Below, piece after piece: positions 1 to 10,929 of a DNA stretch of 64,000 nt. A program made the position numbers and the translations under genes. The notes beneath the pieces are model-generated. The model was given only the letters and a program-made list of their open reading frames with translations, was not told the origin of the DNA and searched no databases. Position 1 is the stretch's first letter. Every line of letters begins with the position of its first letter. The DNA is from Ariolimax columbianus (taxonomy: Eukaryota; Mollusca; Gastropoda; Stylommatophora; Arionidae), in NCBI GenBank assembly GCA_036924085.1, contig JAVGWX010000005.1, forward strand, positions 79,753,547-79,817,546. Direction: 5' to 3'.

Positions 1-572
1 GACTGCTGGCACAGTTTGCAGAGTGCTGCTCTTAAGTCATTAAGCTCAGTGTTTTTCTGGCTTTTTAGCGCTGTGACTACGGCGAGAGCATCTGTAAGCA
101 GGACTATATGGCTTTCATTTTCATTGTGTGTCACCATTTCTTCCACTGCCGCCCTCAGTGCCTCTGCCTCCACTCTGAAATTGCTTGTGTACTTACCAGT
201 AGCGAATGACAGTGTTATTTTTCTGCCATTTGGTAGGTTCAGGAATGCTCCTGCCCCTCCGTTTTGTGTAGTGTTTGTTACAGAACCGTCGGTGTATGCA
301 TGGGTCCAGTCCATGCTTGGGTAGCTTTTCGATATGAAGCTTAGGGTAGTATCTCTCCTTTCTTTTTCAGTCTGGCAGTTTTTGTTTCCAATACCTGGTA
401 TATTTTCTACCACATCTGGAAATATATCCTGCCTCCAGGTAGGTTTTCGTACAGTAGTGATGGGTTTTGGTGTTGTTAGTGCGTTTATGGGATCTTCGTG
501 CATCTTTGCTTTGGCTATTTCTGCAAAGTTTCTCCGCTTTAGTTTCCCATTTCCCAAATTGTTTAGTCTCTG
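1..572 (-). mobile_element. LINE fragment: RNase H domain (GAA-tailed family), cut by window edge
   Basis: Read on the minus strand this is the end of an RT linker followed by an RNase H domain. It has the signatures WTHAYTDGSV (first Asp, near 300), the EAEAL glutamate and VLLTDA (second Asp). It aligns throughout with 54690-55260, another copy of the same family, with few changes, and appears open in frame. The 3' part lies outside the window. At its 5' side the similarity stops at 572, next to a SINE fragment. Confidence 0.85.
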
Positions 573-573
573 A

Positions 574-680
574 GGTACCCATTTACAATTTGCTAGACTG
601 TATCATGCCAATACCTATAATCGAACCCAGGCCCTTTGCTATGAAAGAAAAACACTCCAAACACTGTGCCACTTAGATAT
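574..680 (-). mobile_element. tRNA-derived SINE fragment
   Basis: On the minus strand there is a degenerate box A region (GTGGCACAGTG), a box B TGGGTTCGATT (619-629) and then TGTAAATGGGTACC (near 586). The same order occurs in the SINEs at 29930-30184 and 48851-49005. The remaining 3' half is missing, replaced by the LINE at 572. Confidence 0.6.
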
Positions 681-891
681 TTGTCCATGGCACTTGCTGT
701 ATTTATGTTTTGTTCTTCTGTGATCCTTGGCCAGTGACTGACATGAAGGATCAGTGACTGTCACACGTGATGAAGTCGACGATACTGCCACTTAGATATT
801 TGTCCATGGCACTTGCTGTATTTATGTTTTGTTCTTCTGTGATCCTTGGCCAGTGACCGACATGAAGAATCAGTGACTGTCACACGTGATG
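668..891. repeat. 119-bp tandem duplication (1.9 copies)
   Basis: Copy one (668-786) and copy two (787-891) are nearly identical, starting GCCACTTAG and ending CACACGTGATG, with only a few substitutions, so the duplication is young. It begins inside the tail of the SINE head. No coding content is seen. Confidence 0.9.
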
Positions 892-935
892 GCAACTTTC
901 AGTTAGCCAGACTGTAGTCCTCGACAACAGCCCGT

Positions 936-1215
936 TTCCAGGACGACCAACGAGGAGGTCAGTTGAGTGTCTTGGCCAGTATATTTCTCCTGACCCTGGC
1001 TAACATTCTCTGATCAGTGTGTTTTGCCTGACCAGACGTTAGCTTCATTGTCCCTCTCAAGTATGTAAATGTGTTTGTCCTTGCAAGTTCTTCATGTTTT
1101 TTTTTATATCAAATGTCATGACTTCTGTCTTCTTGAGATGTATACTCAATCTATCCCTTGCCTCTTGAATGTGTTGGTGGTACAATGCCCGGCTGACATT
1201 GCTGTGTAATATTCC
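936..1215 (-). mobile_element. Degenerate LINE reverse transcriptase fragment
   Basis: The minus strand reads RLSIHLKKTEVMTF and, after a frameshift, LARTNTFTYLRG. These match the 'KTEVM ... FTYLG' segment after the catalytic loop of LINE reverse transcriptases. It is too broken to place in a clade. The part below about 1030 is instead a diverged single unit of the 46-bp repeat at 43557-44285. Confidence 0.45.
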
Positions 1216-1493
1216 AGTTGCCAAACTCAACAGAAATGAAGATATAATTACAGGGCACGAGTAACACAAAGAGGCAGTTAGAAAGACAACAAAATAGAAA
1301 TCCAACAGGTTGAGCTTACAACAAACCAATGCAATAAGTTTGGTTAAAGAGACGAAATGCCAGATACCTGTGACACTTCACAACAAGGGTGGACATACAA
1401 CTAAACTATCATTACGATGTTTATTCCCGTTGCTGAGGTCCACCAAGAATATTTATAGGGTTGAGGAATAAAGGCTGCTTGTTCCTGAGGTCA

Positions 1494-2410
1494 TCATGCA
1501 CAATACAGGCTAGCTTTATAATTTACTATACAATACAGTATCAGTCCGGCAGGTGTGCCGTATGCTAGGTGGCCAACAATGTCCTTCAGAGAGTCGTACC
1601 ATTTTGGACCTAGGTCTCTCAGCAGACCATCTTGCCATCGTATTGGTGGACAGCTGCGTGGTCGTTTACAATCATATGGCCTCCAAAACGTTCTTCTGTT
1701 TGTCCATCTGTTATCTGGTATGTGCACCATGTGTCCAGCTCATTTATGTTTGTGAGATAATGTGGCCTCCATGACGTCTCTGATTTCAGCATTGTGGATT
1801 CAATCTGATCGAGATCACGTCTTTTCATCGCTCGCTGGGTAATTAGGGAGTTTCTCTGCATCTGTGTTGCATATATTCCACACTTAACATCCGTAGCTCA
1901 TGCCTGGTATGACCGCAGAATTTAAACGGTGCGCCATTGCCATGGTGTCTTTCAGCTGCAGGAGTATGGGCTTTATGGTATTGAAGCTAGACCGTCTGGA
2001 GATTTCCCGATCTAGGTTGTGTGTGGCATTTATTTCCTACCCCAGGTAGGCATTGACATCTTCCACAGGCTCGTTTCCCAGCTTGATATATCATTTGCAG
2101 CAGTATGGATTTGGGAGACATTGCGTTTTATTGTTGTTCACCCGTAGTTCGAGACACCTCCACCGACCTCATACAGTTCGTTCAGGAGTATTGGTCCTTC
2201 CCCATGGTGTAGCTGAAGAGCACAATGTTGTCCGCAAAGTGTATGTAGGTGAGCCTTTCCCCATCTATATTTATGCCTCTATCAGACCAACTCAGCTGTT
2301 GGAAGATGTTCTCAAGGGTTGCTGTAAAGAGCTTTGGAGGAATTGTGTCGCAGTGCCGCACTCCTCTTGCTAGTGGAAAATTTATTGGATGGTGGTACAG
2401 AACAGCCTAC
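1494..2410 (-). mobile_element. RTE-type LINE reverse transcriptase relic
   Basis: The minus strand gives, in order, GVRHCDTIPPKLFTATLENI, GINIDGERLTYIHFADNIVLF, a YLG.-EINATHNLDREI block, SAVIPGMSYGC, TQRAMKR, KWAGHMV.-like residues and RPRSCPPIRWQDGLLRDLGP. This is the normal order of an RTE-class reverse transcriptase from palm to C-terminus. The catalytic FADD has become FADN, and several frameshifts and stops are needed to follow it, so it is dead. The N-terminal fingers and endonuclease are missing. Confidence 0.8.
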
Positions 2411-2569
2411 GTTTATTTCTCTATTTTAATACCAAAAGAAAAGACCCTATGTTGTATCAAGGTTTTGAACCGGTGTTCTTTTGGCTAGAAGACAACATAC
2501 AAATCATTCAGCCAGCTACTCCTCTAGAGTGTACATAAAGTATAAGTACCGTTAACAACTTGCAACAGC

Positions 2570-2785
2570 CATATGCCACACTTGGCTCAAGAATAGAAAC
2601 CTCACCATATGCCCCACTTGGCCCAAGAAAGGAAACCTCACCGTATGCCACACTTGGCCAAAGAAAGGAAAACTTACCATATGCCACACTTGGCACAAGA
2701 AAGGAAACCTCACCATATGCTACACTTGGCCCAAGAAAGAAAACCTCACCATTTGCCACACTTGGCCCAAGAAAGGAAACCTCAG
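2570..2785. repeat. 36-bp minisatellite, 6 units
   Basis: Six units of 36 bp begin CATATGCCACACTTGGCC and end AACCTCAC, differing at a few positions each. Because 36 is divisible by three, both strands stay open, so the ORFs here are by-products of the repeat. It lies 10 bp beyond the NAA38 stop. Confidence 0.95.
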
Positions 2786-2794
2786 TTCTCTGTG

Positions 2795-2970
2795 TTACTT
2801 CATAGCATGAGTGGACCAAAAAAAGTAAATACAATACAATAAATTGGACAAATAACTTAAATCCCAACCTTCCTCAGTGGCAGATGTATCATCAACTTCT
2901 ATGGACACAACATGCTTCCCAGGCACCATTGCTAGTCCCAGAATTCGTGGGTCCTCCTTGGGTTCTGAAT
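2795..2970 (-). CDS. NAA38: NAA38 exon 4 (Sm2 motif and C-terminus)
   Basis: The exon begins after a TTTCAG acceptor (2971-2976) in phase 1 and encodes residues 70-127 to a TAA stop at 2795. The block PRILGLAMVPGKHVVSIEV (77-95) is the Sm2 motif and the strongest NAA38 hallmark. The tail after residue 95 runs 32 residues with a hydrophobic stretch (LLYCIYFFW), longer than the short tail I remember for vertebrate NAA38. Either this lineage has an extended tail, or the true end uses a further splice that I cannot see. The stop lies 10 bp from a 36-bp minisatellite, so the 3' UTR would run into repeat DNA. Confidence 0.85.
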
Positions 2971-3197
2971 CTGAAACGAACAATCTTTTATTTATAGACA
3001 ATGAAATCTGATTATTCACAACAATAAACTGGAAAAAAAACAGATTAGACACTGAAACGTAAATGTAACATTGTTCCAAGTATATGGATTGGAAGCATAG
3101 CATGTAACTAAATGTATGGCATCCAGACTACAGACTTTGTGTTAGATGTTAAGTAAGTAGTATGTCCTTTGCAGAATGTCGATTATTACAACTGCAA

Positions 3198-3380
3198 CCT
3201 ATTTGGCTGTTATAAGTTTCTTGGCAAGTGTGCAGTACGGTAGGTTGCCATTACTTTTCGTATGTGGAGGAGCAATCACCCCAGTAAAATACTCAGTGTC
3301 TGCCAAAACTAGTGTCTGAAATCAAACCCGGTGAGTTGGGATTGTGAAAACCCAGCAAGTTTCACCCCTAAGTCTCCTGA
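3198..3380 (-). mobile_element. SINE-like dispersed repeat, copy 1 (NAA38 intron 3)
   Basis: This segment matches 11807-11990 along its length, starting CCTATTTGGCTGTTATAAGT. On the minus strand it has CGGGTTTGATTTC, a plausible degenerate box B, near 3318-3332, suggesting a tRNA-derived head. Both copies lie in NAA38 introns in the same orientation. Confidence 0.6.
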
Positions 3381-3489
3381 CTTGTGTTAGATGACCAGAT
3401 GTAATTATATATACAGATTGGTGACAAAAAACACACAAAAGATACATCTGTACATTGGGTAGGTAGATACAAGTAAACAGAAGCTGCAG

Positions 3490-4290
3490 TGGTCAGATTA
3501 GGTCATCCCAGAACCAGTGAGGTCGTTGGGGCACACATGAAGACATCCTCACAACCCCACACCATCCATCTCTGTCAGCGGCCGCTGCCTGTGCCTCTTC
3601 TGGCCGAAGATTGGTCCATTCTATTATTTTATCCTCACCTCTTTTTGGAACGGCCCCTTCGTCGTCCGCCTTGCACCTTTCCGTGGAGGATCGTATTTGC
3701 AAGACCATTTGATCTCGATATGTGACCGTACCAAGTGAGTTTCCTTCTTTTGACAGTTGCCAAGAGGTCTTCATAAGGCCCTATTGCTGCTGTAATTCTA
3801 TCTCGTATTTCCTCATTTGTAACTCGATCTTTGTACGTGACGTTTAAAAGTCTTCGGAAACATCTCATCTTCAAGGCCTGTATCCTTCGCTGAAGGTCAG
3901 CTGTAACTGTCCATGTCTCACAAGCATAGATGAATATTGACAGGACCAATGTACACATTAATCTGATTTTCGTGCATAGTGCTAACTGTTTCTCTTGCTA
4001 GATTTTGTTAAGCCGTGCAAGTGCCGCTATTGTCTGTGCTATTCTGGTCAACACCTCAAGTTTTGATCCTTCATCACTGACAATTGAACCCAGATATTTA
4101 AAATGGTCAACCACTTTGAGTTCCTGGCCATTAGCTTTTACCCTACTGTTGAAGCCCTCAGCGTTGTAGGTCCTTAATTGTGACTTTCCAGCGTTTATCT
4201 CCATACCATAGTCAAGAGCCGTTTTATTGAGCTTTCTGACCCATTCCTGGAATTCTGCTTCTGAACCCATCTTCTCCAATTTTTACTGGA
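3490..4290 (-). mobile_element. LINE reverse transcriptase C-terminal half
   Basis: On the minus strand, 4279-3998 encodes the post-catalytic connection (AGKSQ, VDHFKYLGSIVSDEGS) and 3958-3493 the thumb and C-terminus (YACETWTVTADLQRRI, MRCFRRLL, KLTWYGHISR, then WTNLRPEEAQAAAADRDGW and VPQRP). A short frameshift near 3960-3998 separates the two. The catalytic FADD region is absent, so this is a 5'-truncated or broken copy inside NAA38 intron 3. Confidence 0.8.
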
Positions 4291-5508
4291 CTACCAATAT
4301 GTCCTTTTTTGTCGTTTCAGTTATCAAACTGAAGTTGATCATAGAATGCCTCTATTAAACAATCTTCATAGTCCGCAGTGAGTGCGTAGCGCTGCATTAT
4401 CGTAATATCAAACGGTGCTGCCTTTAGCCGTAAGATGATAAAATGGCTAGATATTGAAAGATACTAAGGCCAAAGTTTGATAAAAACATATATAAAAATG
4501 GTTCAGTTACATCACTGGGACAGAATCAGTATAAAACTCATGACACAGAGAGGGCTTTGTCAGGGACAAAGAACAGATGAAAACACATAACAAATCAGAA
4601 AATATACTAAGATAACTCAGCCAACGAACACAATACATAATGAGGCAGCCATTAGCCAGAGAGTGGCTGAAAATGTGTGAATTATTGTATGCCACTTAAG
4701 TTAGAGCAGGTCAAACAGGATATGATAATACATGAACCAATAAGTATACACACTAACACATATCACTACAAATATATGAGACACACACGTATACATACTT
4801 GTATAATAAAAAGGCATATATGCAAACACAGACACATATATAAAGATTCAGAAATAGAAGTATTAACTAATTAATAAGGAGAAGAATAAGAGAAAAAAGA
4901 AAAAGACGTAGAAGTGAAAAGGGAGAAAGAGAGCAAAAGAGAGTAATTTGCAAGAACATCTACACAGAAGTATGTAATATGATCAAACTACGAGGTTTAA
5001 TAGGCATTGTATAAGGAAGGTTAAATAATTTGCGAGTTCACACCGGTGTCGATCATTGGTTGAACAGGATATAACATCAGTGACTCTGACATCGACCTTA
5101 CCCTGGTATCCAGGTCTATTGATATGGTTGATGACTGGAAAGCTGGAGTTATTAGAAATGTCATTGAGGTGTTGACGAAAACAAACATGGAGTTGCAAGG
5201 ATTGGAGAAAGGATGTAGCGGTGAATTAATCTCGCCCTCAAGATGATCACATAAAATATAAATATATAAGTGCTGGATTGGAAACACAAGGGAAAAGATG
5301 AGTGGGGAGGTCTTAGCACACTTGGCAAATAATAGTTGACTAGGAAGCCATAACAGCTGGCATTTCATGGTGCAGCTCAAGAAGACAGCTCAGTATATGA
5401 GTAGGTAGACAGTGACCACTGCAGCCTGATGTTGCCATAGTAAAGGTTAGAAGACAGCTGATAAGATATCATGGCATTTTCTCTGGTTAACATCTAAACC
5501 TCAGACTA
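4291..5508. other. Intronic sequence, nothing recognised
   Basis: AT-rich sequence within NAA38 intron 3, with no domain, repeat array or splice-flanked exon that I can support. Small open frames here have no recognisable composition. Confidence 0.4.
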
Positions 5509-6630
5509 GAAGGTCTACTGTCTGGATGTGATACTCTTAGTTACATGGCATGTTTGTCAGTCATATAGAACGTCTACTGTCTGGATGTGATACTCTTAGT
5601 TACATGGCATGTTTGTCAGTCATATAGAACGTCTACTGTCTGGATGTGATACTCTTAGTTACATGGCATGTTTGTCAGTCATATAGAAGGTCTACTGTCT
5701 GAATGTGATACTCTTAGTTACATGGCATGTTTGTCAGTCATATAGAACGTCTACTGTCTGGATGTGATACTCTTAGTTACATGGCATGTTTGTCAGTCAT
5801 ATAGAACGTCTACTGTCTGGATGTGATACTCTTAGTTACATGGCATGTTTGTCAGTCATATAGAACGTCTACTGTCTGGATGTGATACTCTTAGTTACAT
5901 GGCATGTTTGTCAGTCATATAGAACGTCTACTGTCTGGATGTGATACTCTTAGTTACATGGCATGTTTGTCAGTCATATAGAAGGTCTACTGTCTGAATG
6001 TGATACTCTTAGTTACATGGCATGTTTGTCAGCTATATAGAAGGTCTACTGTCTGGATGTGATACTCTTAGTTACATGGCATGTTTGTCAGTCATATAGA
6101 ACGTCTACTGTCTGGATGTGATACTCTTAGTTACATGACATGTTTGTCAGTCATATAGAACGTCTACTGTCTGGATGTGATACTCTTAGTTACACGGCAT
6201 GTTTGTCAGTCATATAGAAGGTCTACTGTCTGGATGTGATACTCTTAGTTACATGGCATGTTTGTTAGCTATACAGAAGGTCTACTATCTGGATGTGATA
6301 CTCTTAGTTACATGACATATTTGTCAGTCATATAGAAGGTCTACTGTCTGGATGTGATACTCTTAGTTACATAGCATGTTTATCAGCCATATAGAAGGTC
6401 TACTGTCTGGATGTGATACTCTTAGTTACATGGCATGTTTGTCAGCTATACAGAAGGTCTACTATCTGGATGTGATACTCTTAGTTACATGACATGTTTG
6501 TCAGTCATATAGAAGGTCTACTGTCTGGATGTGATACTCTTAGTTACATGGCATGTTTGTCAGCTATATAGAAGGTCTACTGTCTGGATGTGATACTCTT
6601 AGTTACATGGCATGTTTGCCAGCCATATAG
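5509..6630. repeat. 59-bp minisatellite, about 19 units
   Basis: The unit contains GTCTACTGTCTGGATGTGAT and TTGTCAGTCATATAGAA. Neighbouring units are almost identical and variants such as GAACG/GAAGG or TGGCATG/TGACATG recur in blocks, showing recent amplification by block duplication. The last unit ends 119 bp from NAA38 exon 3. Confidence 0.95.
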
Positions 6631-6749
6631 GATTGATTTTACATTATTTTTCAGTCGTAAAGCTAAATACAGCTAGTTTTTTCAATCTCATTTACTGACC
6701 CATTCACTGATTATTCTTAACAATGAAACAAAGAACTATGATCAGAAAC

Positions 6750-6821
6750 CTGGGGGTTTCAGATATTCCTCACAGGAACCCATTATGATGTTGCAGTCAC
6801 AGTCAGTGCAGACAAAGGTAC
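6750..6821 (-). CDS. NAA38: NAA38 exon 3 (Sm1 motif)
   Basis: This 72-bp minus-strand exon encodes residues 46-70. It contains TFVCTDCDCNIIMGSCEEYL, matching the family's CTDRDCNVILGS...E(F/Y)L segment that completes the Sm1 motif. The acceptor is TTTAAG at 6822-6827 and the donor is GTTTCT from 6749, a weaker than usual donor. It enters and leaves in phase 1, agreeing with exons 2 and 4. The exon sits between a 59-bp minisatellite (5509-6630) and a 98-bp minisatellite (7311-7797). It shows no stop or frameshift, consistent with a functional gene. Confidence 0.87.
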
Positions 6822-7310
6822 CTTAAACATAAAGGAAAATATAGGATACATTAGCTTACAATTTGGGCACATTTTGCAAAAAAGTTATGTTCTGCAGTAA
6901 AGTGAATTCTTGTATCTTTTGCATTCATCCTAAAAGAAATTTTGTTGTGTTGTAGCTTAGAGCATCCTTCTATCAGGTTTTAGCATGACATTTTTGGAAC
7001 TGGATTACCTTCCTACTTTGATCCATATTCTATCAGCCAGACTGTGTGGGTACAGTCAATGTGGAATAATGTCTTTATCAGCTCTGATTCACTGACCCTG
7101 ATGCAAACATTCACATGTCTTGGGCCCCGAATCCATTTATAAAATAAATATATTTTTTATTCTACATACTTATAAATATTTGTATTTATCCAAATGTTTT
7201 ATTCAAAATTTTGTAATCATACATTAAAATATAAATCTTTCATCACACCATTTTCTCTCACTGCTAGGATCCACTGGGAAGATTTATAGGGCTGAGGAAT
7301 AACGGGCATT
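6822..7310. other. Intronic spacer, nothing recognised
   Basis: AT-rich spacer of NAA38 intron 2. The segment 7265-7305 (TTTATAGGGCTGAGGAATAA) resembles 1450-1480, so it may be a fragment of an unidentified dispersed repeat. Confidence 0.35.
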
Positions 7311-7797
7311 GAGTTCATCACAGGAACTTATTTATATTAATCAGTGAGTGAACACCAACAAGTTTACCATATGAACTTATCTGTATAAATCAATGAGTGA
7401 ATGTCACTGACATCATCACAGGAACTTATTTGTATTAATCAATGAGTGAACACCAACAAGTTTACCACATGAACTTATCTATATAAATCAATGAGTGAAT
7501 GTCACTGACATCATCACAGGAACTTATTTTTATTAATCAATGAGTAAACACCAACAAGTTTACCACATGAACTTATCTGTATAAATCAATGAGTGAATGT
7601 CACTGACATCATCACAGGAACTTATTTGTATTAATCAGTGAGTGAACACCAACAAGTTTACCACATGAACTTATCTGAATAAATCAATGAGTGAATGTCA
7701 CTGACATCATCGCAGGTACTTATTTGTATTAATCAGTGAGTGAACGCCACTGAGTTCATCACAGGAACTTATCTGTATTAATCAACGAGTGAACAAA
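7311..7797. repeat. 98-bp minisatellite, about 5 units, built from two half-units
   Basis: TCATCACAGG recurs at 7315, 7413, 7511, 7609 and 7707, exactly 98 bp apart. Each unit holds two related ~49-bp halves (GGAACTTATTTGTATTAATC and TGAACTTATCTGTATAAATC), so this is a small higher-order repeat. It lies in NAA38 intron 2. Confidence 0.95.
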
Positions 7798-8148
7798 AGA
7801 GGAAGAAGATAAATAGTTGATGACTTGTGCAATTAAGTCTCAAAAACTTCATTCCTGACAGCAATGGCTGCTTCAGGACTATCTTTAGTGTCATAAAAGT
7901 GAAGTGTTGTAAACAAAACCATTGTAAAACAAGACCCAATTGTGCAATCCTTTCTCCACCTGTGAAAGATCACCCACAAGTCTCAAGAATACTACTTAAG
8001 TTCTACAGTTCTACTAAATTAAATGGAATGGAAAGGAACTCACATGAGTACATGAGTCTTGGGATTACATCATAACAAACCCAAATAACCTCTTTGAGAC
8101 TGGCCATCCTGGAATCTGCAAACTAAGTCCTCAAATTGTAACTGCACC

Positions 8149-8762
8149 AGGTAGCTCAACTTTAAGATTCTGCTTTTAGTGTAAGGGCAGCTCAACAATC
8201 AGATTCCCCTTGTGGTGTAAAGGCAGCTCAACAATCAGATTCCCCTTGTGGTGTAAGGGCAGCTCAACAATCAGATGCCCCTTGTAGTGTAAGGGCAGCT
8301 CAACAATCAGATTCCCCTTGTGGTGTAAGGGCAGCTCAGCAATCAGATTCCCCTTGTAGTGTAAGGGCAGCTCAACAATCAGATTCCCCTTGTGGTGTAA
8401 GGGCAGCTCAACAATGAGATTCTCCTTGTGGTGTAAGGGTAGCTAAACATTAAGAATTCCCCTTGTGGTGTAAGGGCAGCTCAACAATGAGATTCTCCTT
8501 GTGGTGTAAGGGCAGCTAAACATTAAGAATTCTATTGTGATGTAAGGGCAGCTCAACAATCATATTCTCCTTGTGGTGTAAGGGCAGCTACACATTGACA
8601 ATTCCCTTGTGATGTAATGGCAGCTCAACACTAAGAATTCCCTTGTGATGTAAGGGCAGCTCAACACTAAGAATTCCCTTGTGATGTAAGGGCAGCTCAA
8701 CAATCAGATTCTCCTTGTGGTGTAAGGGCAGCTCAACATTAAGAATTCTCTTGTGATGTAAC
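8149..8762. repeat. 36-bp minisatellite, about 17 units
   Basis: The unit contains GTAAGGGCAGCTCAACAATC and CCCCTTGTGGT. The distal part has a variant (ACACTAAGAATTCCCTTGTG). The open minus-strand frame here, with repeated ELPLHHKG-type peptides, is a by-product of the 3n unit length. Confidence 0.93.
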
Positions 8763-8842
8763 ACATTGAGTGCCCAACACTGCAAATAAAGATTGGAAGA
8801 CAACATTGTCCCTGGTCCTAACATGAGCTAATCTGCGACCAG

Positions 8843-9088
8843 ATGAAATGCATGAAGGATGACCCAGTAATAGATGATTGTGTTGTGGAATTGGGCTGTG
8901 GCTGTGTGCAGGATGCCATGATTCCTTGGAAAAGTCCACAGCCAGATTATAGTTATTTAGTACTGCACATTCAAAGAATTCCCATGGATAGTGATGAATG
9001 CACAGAAACTGCTTCTCCCATCATACTTATTGACATAAGAACTAAAAATGTAAGACAGTGCCATAGCATATTCTGCCGCCAGGGATAA
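8843..9088 (+). other. Unrecognised open frame in NAA38 intron 2
   Basis: An 81-codon plus-strand open frame (MKCMKDDPVIDDC..., then WKSPQPDYSYLVLHIQRIP) has protein-like composition with six or more cysteines. I do not recognise a family and see no clear splice signals. It is opposite in strand to NAA38. It may be a transposon fragment or chance. Confidence 0.2.
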
Positions 9089-9109
9089 AGTGCTAGAGAT
9101 CTCATTGTA

Positions 9110-9240
9110 AGGTAGGTCTTTTCCTCGCTTTTTTGTCTTTCCATACTATAAGTCAGGTATCCATTTACAGTTGGGTAGAAAAGAGCATGTCACTCACTAC
9201 ATTGGAGACAAGGACCATACCTGAAACTATATAGTTTCCC
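9110..9240 (-). mobile_element. SINE fragment (GTAAATGG core)
   Basis: On the minus strand the sequence CCCAACTGTAAATGGATACC (near 9150-9170) matches the central core of the SINEs at 29930-30184 and 48851-49005. The head is not clear. Confidence 0.4.
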
Positions 9241-9354
9241 TTAGTCATAATGACCCTCAGAAACCATCAAAATAATGAACTGGACAGCCAGTCCTAGACA
9301 CTCTTGAATACTTAGCTTCAATTTTAACAGAGTGAAAATTCAGGAGATTCCTGC

Positions 9355-9780
9355 ATGCTGTTAAGATACATGGACACGAGGAGGCAGATATACTAGTCAA
9401 AGAAGGAGAAAGCAAAATCCAAACTGAAGACAATGCTACATATGAAGATATAAAGACAATGATAGCAATTAACTTCAAAGACAAATGGCACACATAATAC
9501 ACAGAATCTGATACAGCAGAGGCTATCTTGTACTTGTCAACAAGAGATCAAGTGACAATATTCAGACTGCAATCAGAACAATGCAGACTGACAACCCATC
9601 TGTTCAACAAATGATAAATTTGACAATGACATGTGCTTATGGGGAGAGAACAAAAAAGTAGTGGAACATGTTCTCTTAGTCTGCCGGCTCAACGAGAGGG
9701 GCAGATTGACAACATGGCCCTCCCCAATCCAATTGTGGGATAAACAACATGGTGACTAGAAAAACCTGCAACAGAGCAAC
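9355..9780 (+). mobile_element. LINE RNase H C-terminal relic
   Basis: The plus strand reads GHEEADILVKEGE (final catalytic Asp region of RNase H). It continues through YLSTRDQVTIFRLQSEQCRL to a CLWGENKKVVEHVLLVC-type Cys/His tail and WPSPIQLWD. The layout equals the C-terminus of RT-RNase H LINEs but is well diverged from the GAA-tailed family. Stops interrupt it. It sits in NAA38 intron 2, antisense to the gene. Confidence 0.75.
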
Positions 9781-9974
9781 AGGTTCATGAAATATGTGTA
9801 GATGCAATTATTTGACGACAAATGATGAAGAAGAACTACTGGGGAGCCAACCCAGTACCTTTGGTCTGAGAAGCAAATGCTCCAAATACTCAGACACTCT
9901 AAACAACAACTAAAGTAAGGTATCAATTAAAAAGAATAATTTGTAGTAATTATGGTTTCTGTGATATTCATTAC

Positions 9975-10092
9975 CAACAAGGGTTCGACCATCTGTCATT
10001 TTGATCCTCATGCTTTTGTTAAGCCACCGCTCTAACTTCTGTCTGCTAGCCTTTCGACTTTCACTGGAGTTGGTATTATCCCCACTGCCTTT
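9975..10092 (-). CDS. NAA38: NAA38 exon 2 (N-terminal half of Sm-like domain)
   Basis: This minus-strand exon encodes residues 7-46 of the predicted protein. It has a polar Ser/Asn-rich stretch, then a basic helix (KLERWLNKSM, residues 25-34) and the family signature MRIKMTDGRTLVG (34-46), the first strands of the Sm fold. It is bounded by a TTTCAG acceptor just upstream and a GTAATG donor after 9975, and is phase 0 in and phase 1 out. NAA38 is the small auxiliary subunit of NatC with NAA30 and NAA35, which acetylates the N-terminal Met of nascent proteins on the ribosome. The NKxMRIxMTDGRTLVG block is highly diagnostic for NAA38 among Sm-like proteins, so I am confident. The flanking introns carry only repeats. 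Confidence 0.9.
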
Positions 10093-10448
10093 CTGAAATG
10101 GCACAAATGTTAAGAAACATTTTACATGGTTGCAGAATGAATTAGATATTGCATTATGCTTGATGCCTTTCTGAAGTGACAGAAACATACATTTTTTGTT
10201 AAATATTTGGCAATAAATTAGATATATTGCATCATGAGTGATGTCTTTGAAACTCCTCTATAGTAGAAGAACCACCCTTCTGAAAGAATGCACCTCATAT
10301 ATCACATAGCAAGAATTCATCTAGGATTGAAAAAAATACTAGAAAGAATTCCCCCCAAAATGATATAGGAAATAGAAAACTTGTACTGAGTACTTTGTTT
10401 CTCTGACATAGCAAAAAGTTGAAGAAGGCAACTGCCTTCATGGAGTTG

Positions 10449-10645
10449 TTTGAAGCTACTTGTGATGAGTTAACTTGACTGAAGCTACTTGTGCTGAGTT
10501 AGTTGACAAGTTACTTGTGCTGAGTTAACTTGAGTGAGGCTACTTGTGCTGGGTTAACTTGAGTGAAGCTACTTGTGATGAGTTAGTTGACAAGCTACTT
10601 GTGATGAGTTAGTTGACTGAAGCTACTTGTGCAGAGTTAACTTGA
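10449..10645. repeat. ~30-bp degenerate minisatellite, about 6-7 units
   Basis: Units of the type GAAGCTACTTGTGCTGAGTT alternate AACTTGAGT and AGTTGACAA endings. It lies in NAA38 intron 1. Confidence 0.85.
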
Positions 10646-10812
10646 TATTTCTTTTGTAGTGTGTTACAGTGACTCTTATTACATACATAGGTGTACTTGA
10701 GAATGTGGATCATGGCTGTAGTGTATAATGTGAGGCATTGCAGTAAGCTCACCACTATGAGAATTACAATGTTTATCTCCACATTATTGACCAGACTCCA
10801 AAGTGGGGGTCT

Positions 10813-10860
10813 TGATCAGCACATTTCACTGGACCCTGGTTACTCTTCGCTCCCAGGCGT
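10813..10860. repeat. Single dispersed unit of the 46-bp repeat
   Basis: The stretch starting CTTGATCAGCACATTTCAC and ending TTACTCTTCGCTCCCA matches one unit of the array at 43557-44285 with few differences. It stands alone here. Confidence 0.7.
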
Positions 10861-10929
10861 TACTAACATGGCAGATCATTTTTAACACTCCATTTTTGGA
10901 AAGGACATTCTACACTCTTCCCTCCTATT

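Noticed and set aside
16..324. Plus-strand open frame of about 100 residues
   Set aside because: It is antisense to the LINE RNase H on the minus strand. The same applies to plus-strand frames at 54330-56662 and minus-strand frames at 31268-31723.
2795..3103. Treating the whole 102-codon open frame as one gene
   Set aside because: Residues upstream of 2970 are AT-rich intron, and a TTTCAG acceptor sits at 2971-2976 exactly before the conserved NAA38 part.
5509..6630. CRISPR-like array
   Set aside because: Units are contiguous with no unique spacers, no cas genes are present and the context is eukaryotic. The same holds for the other tandem arrays.
9910..10188. NAA38 starting at the in-frame ATG near 10188
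   Set aside because: The residues between 10188 and 10093 look intronic, and a good acceptor (CATTTCAG) lies at 10093-10100. The phase-0 exon at 21504-21521 gives a better start.
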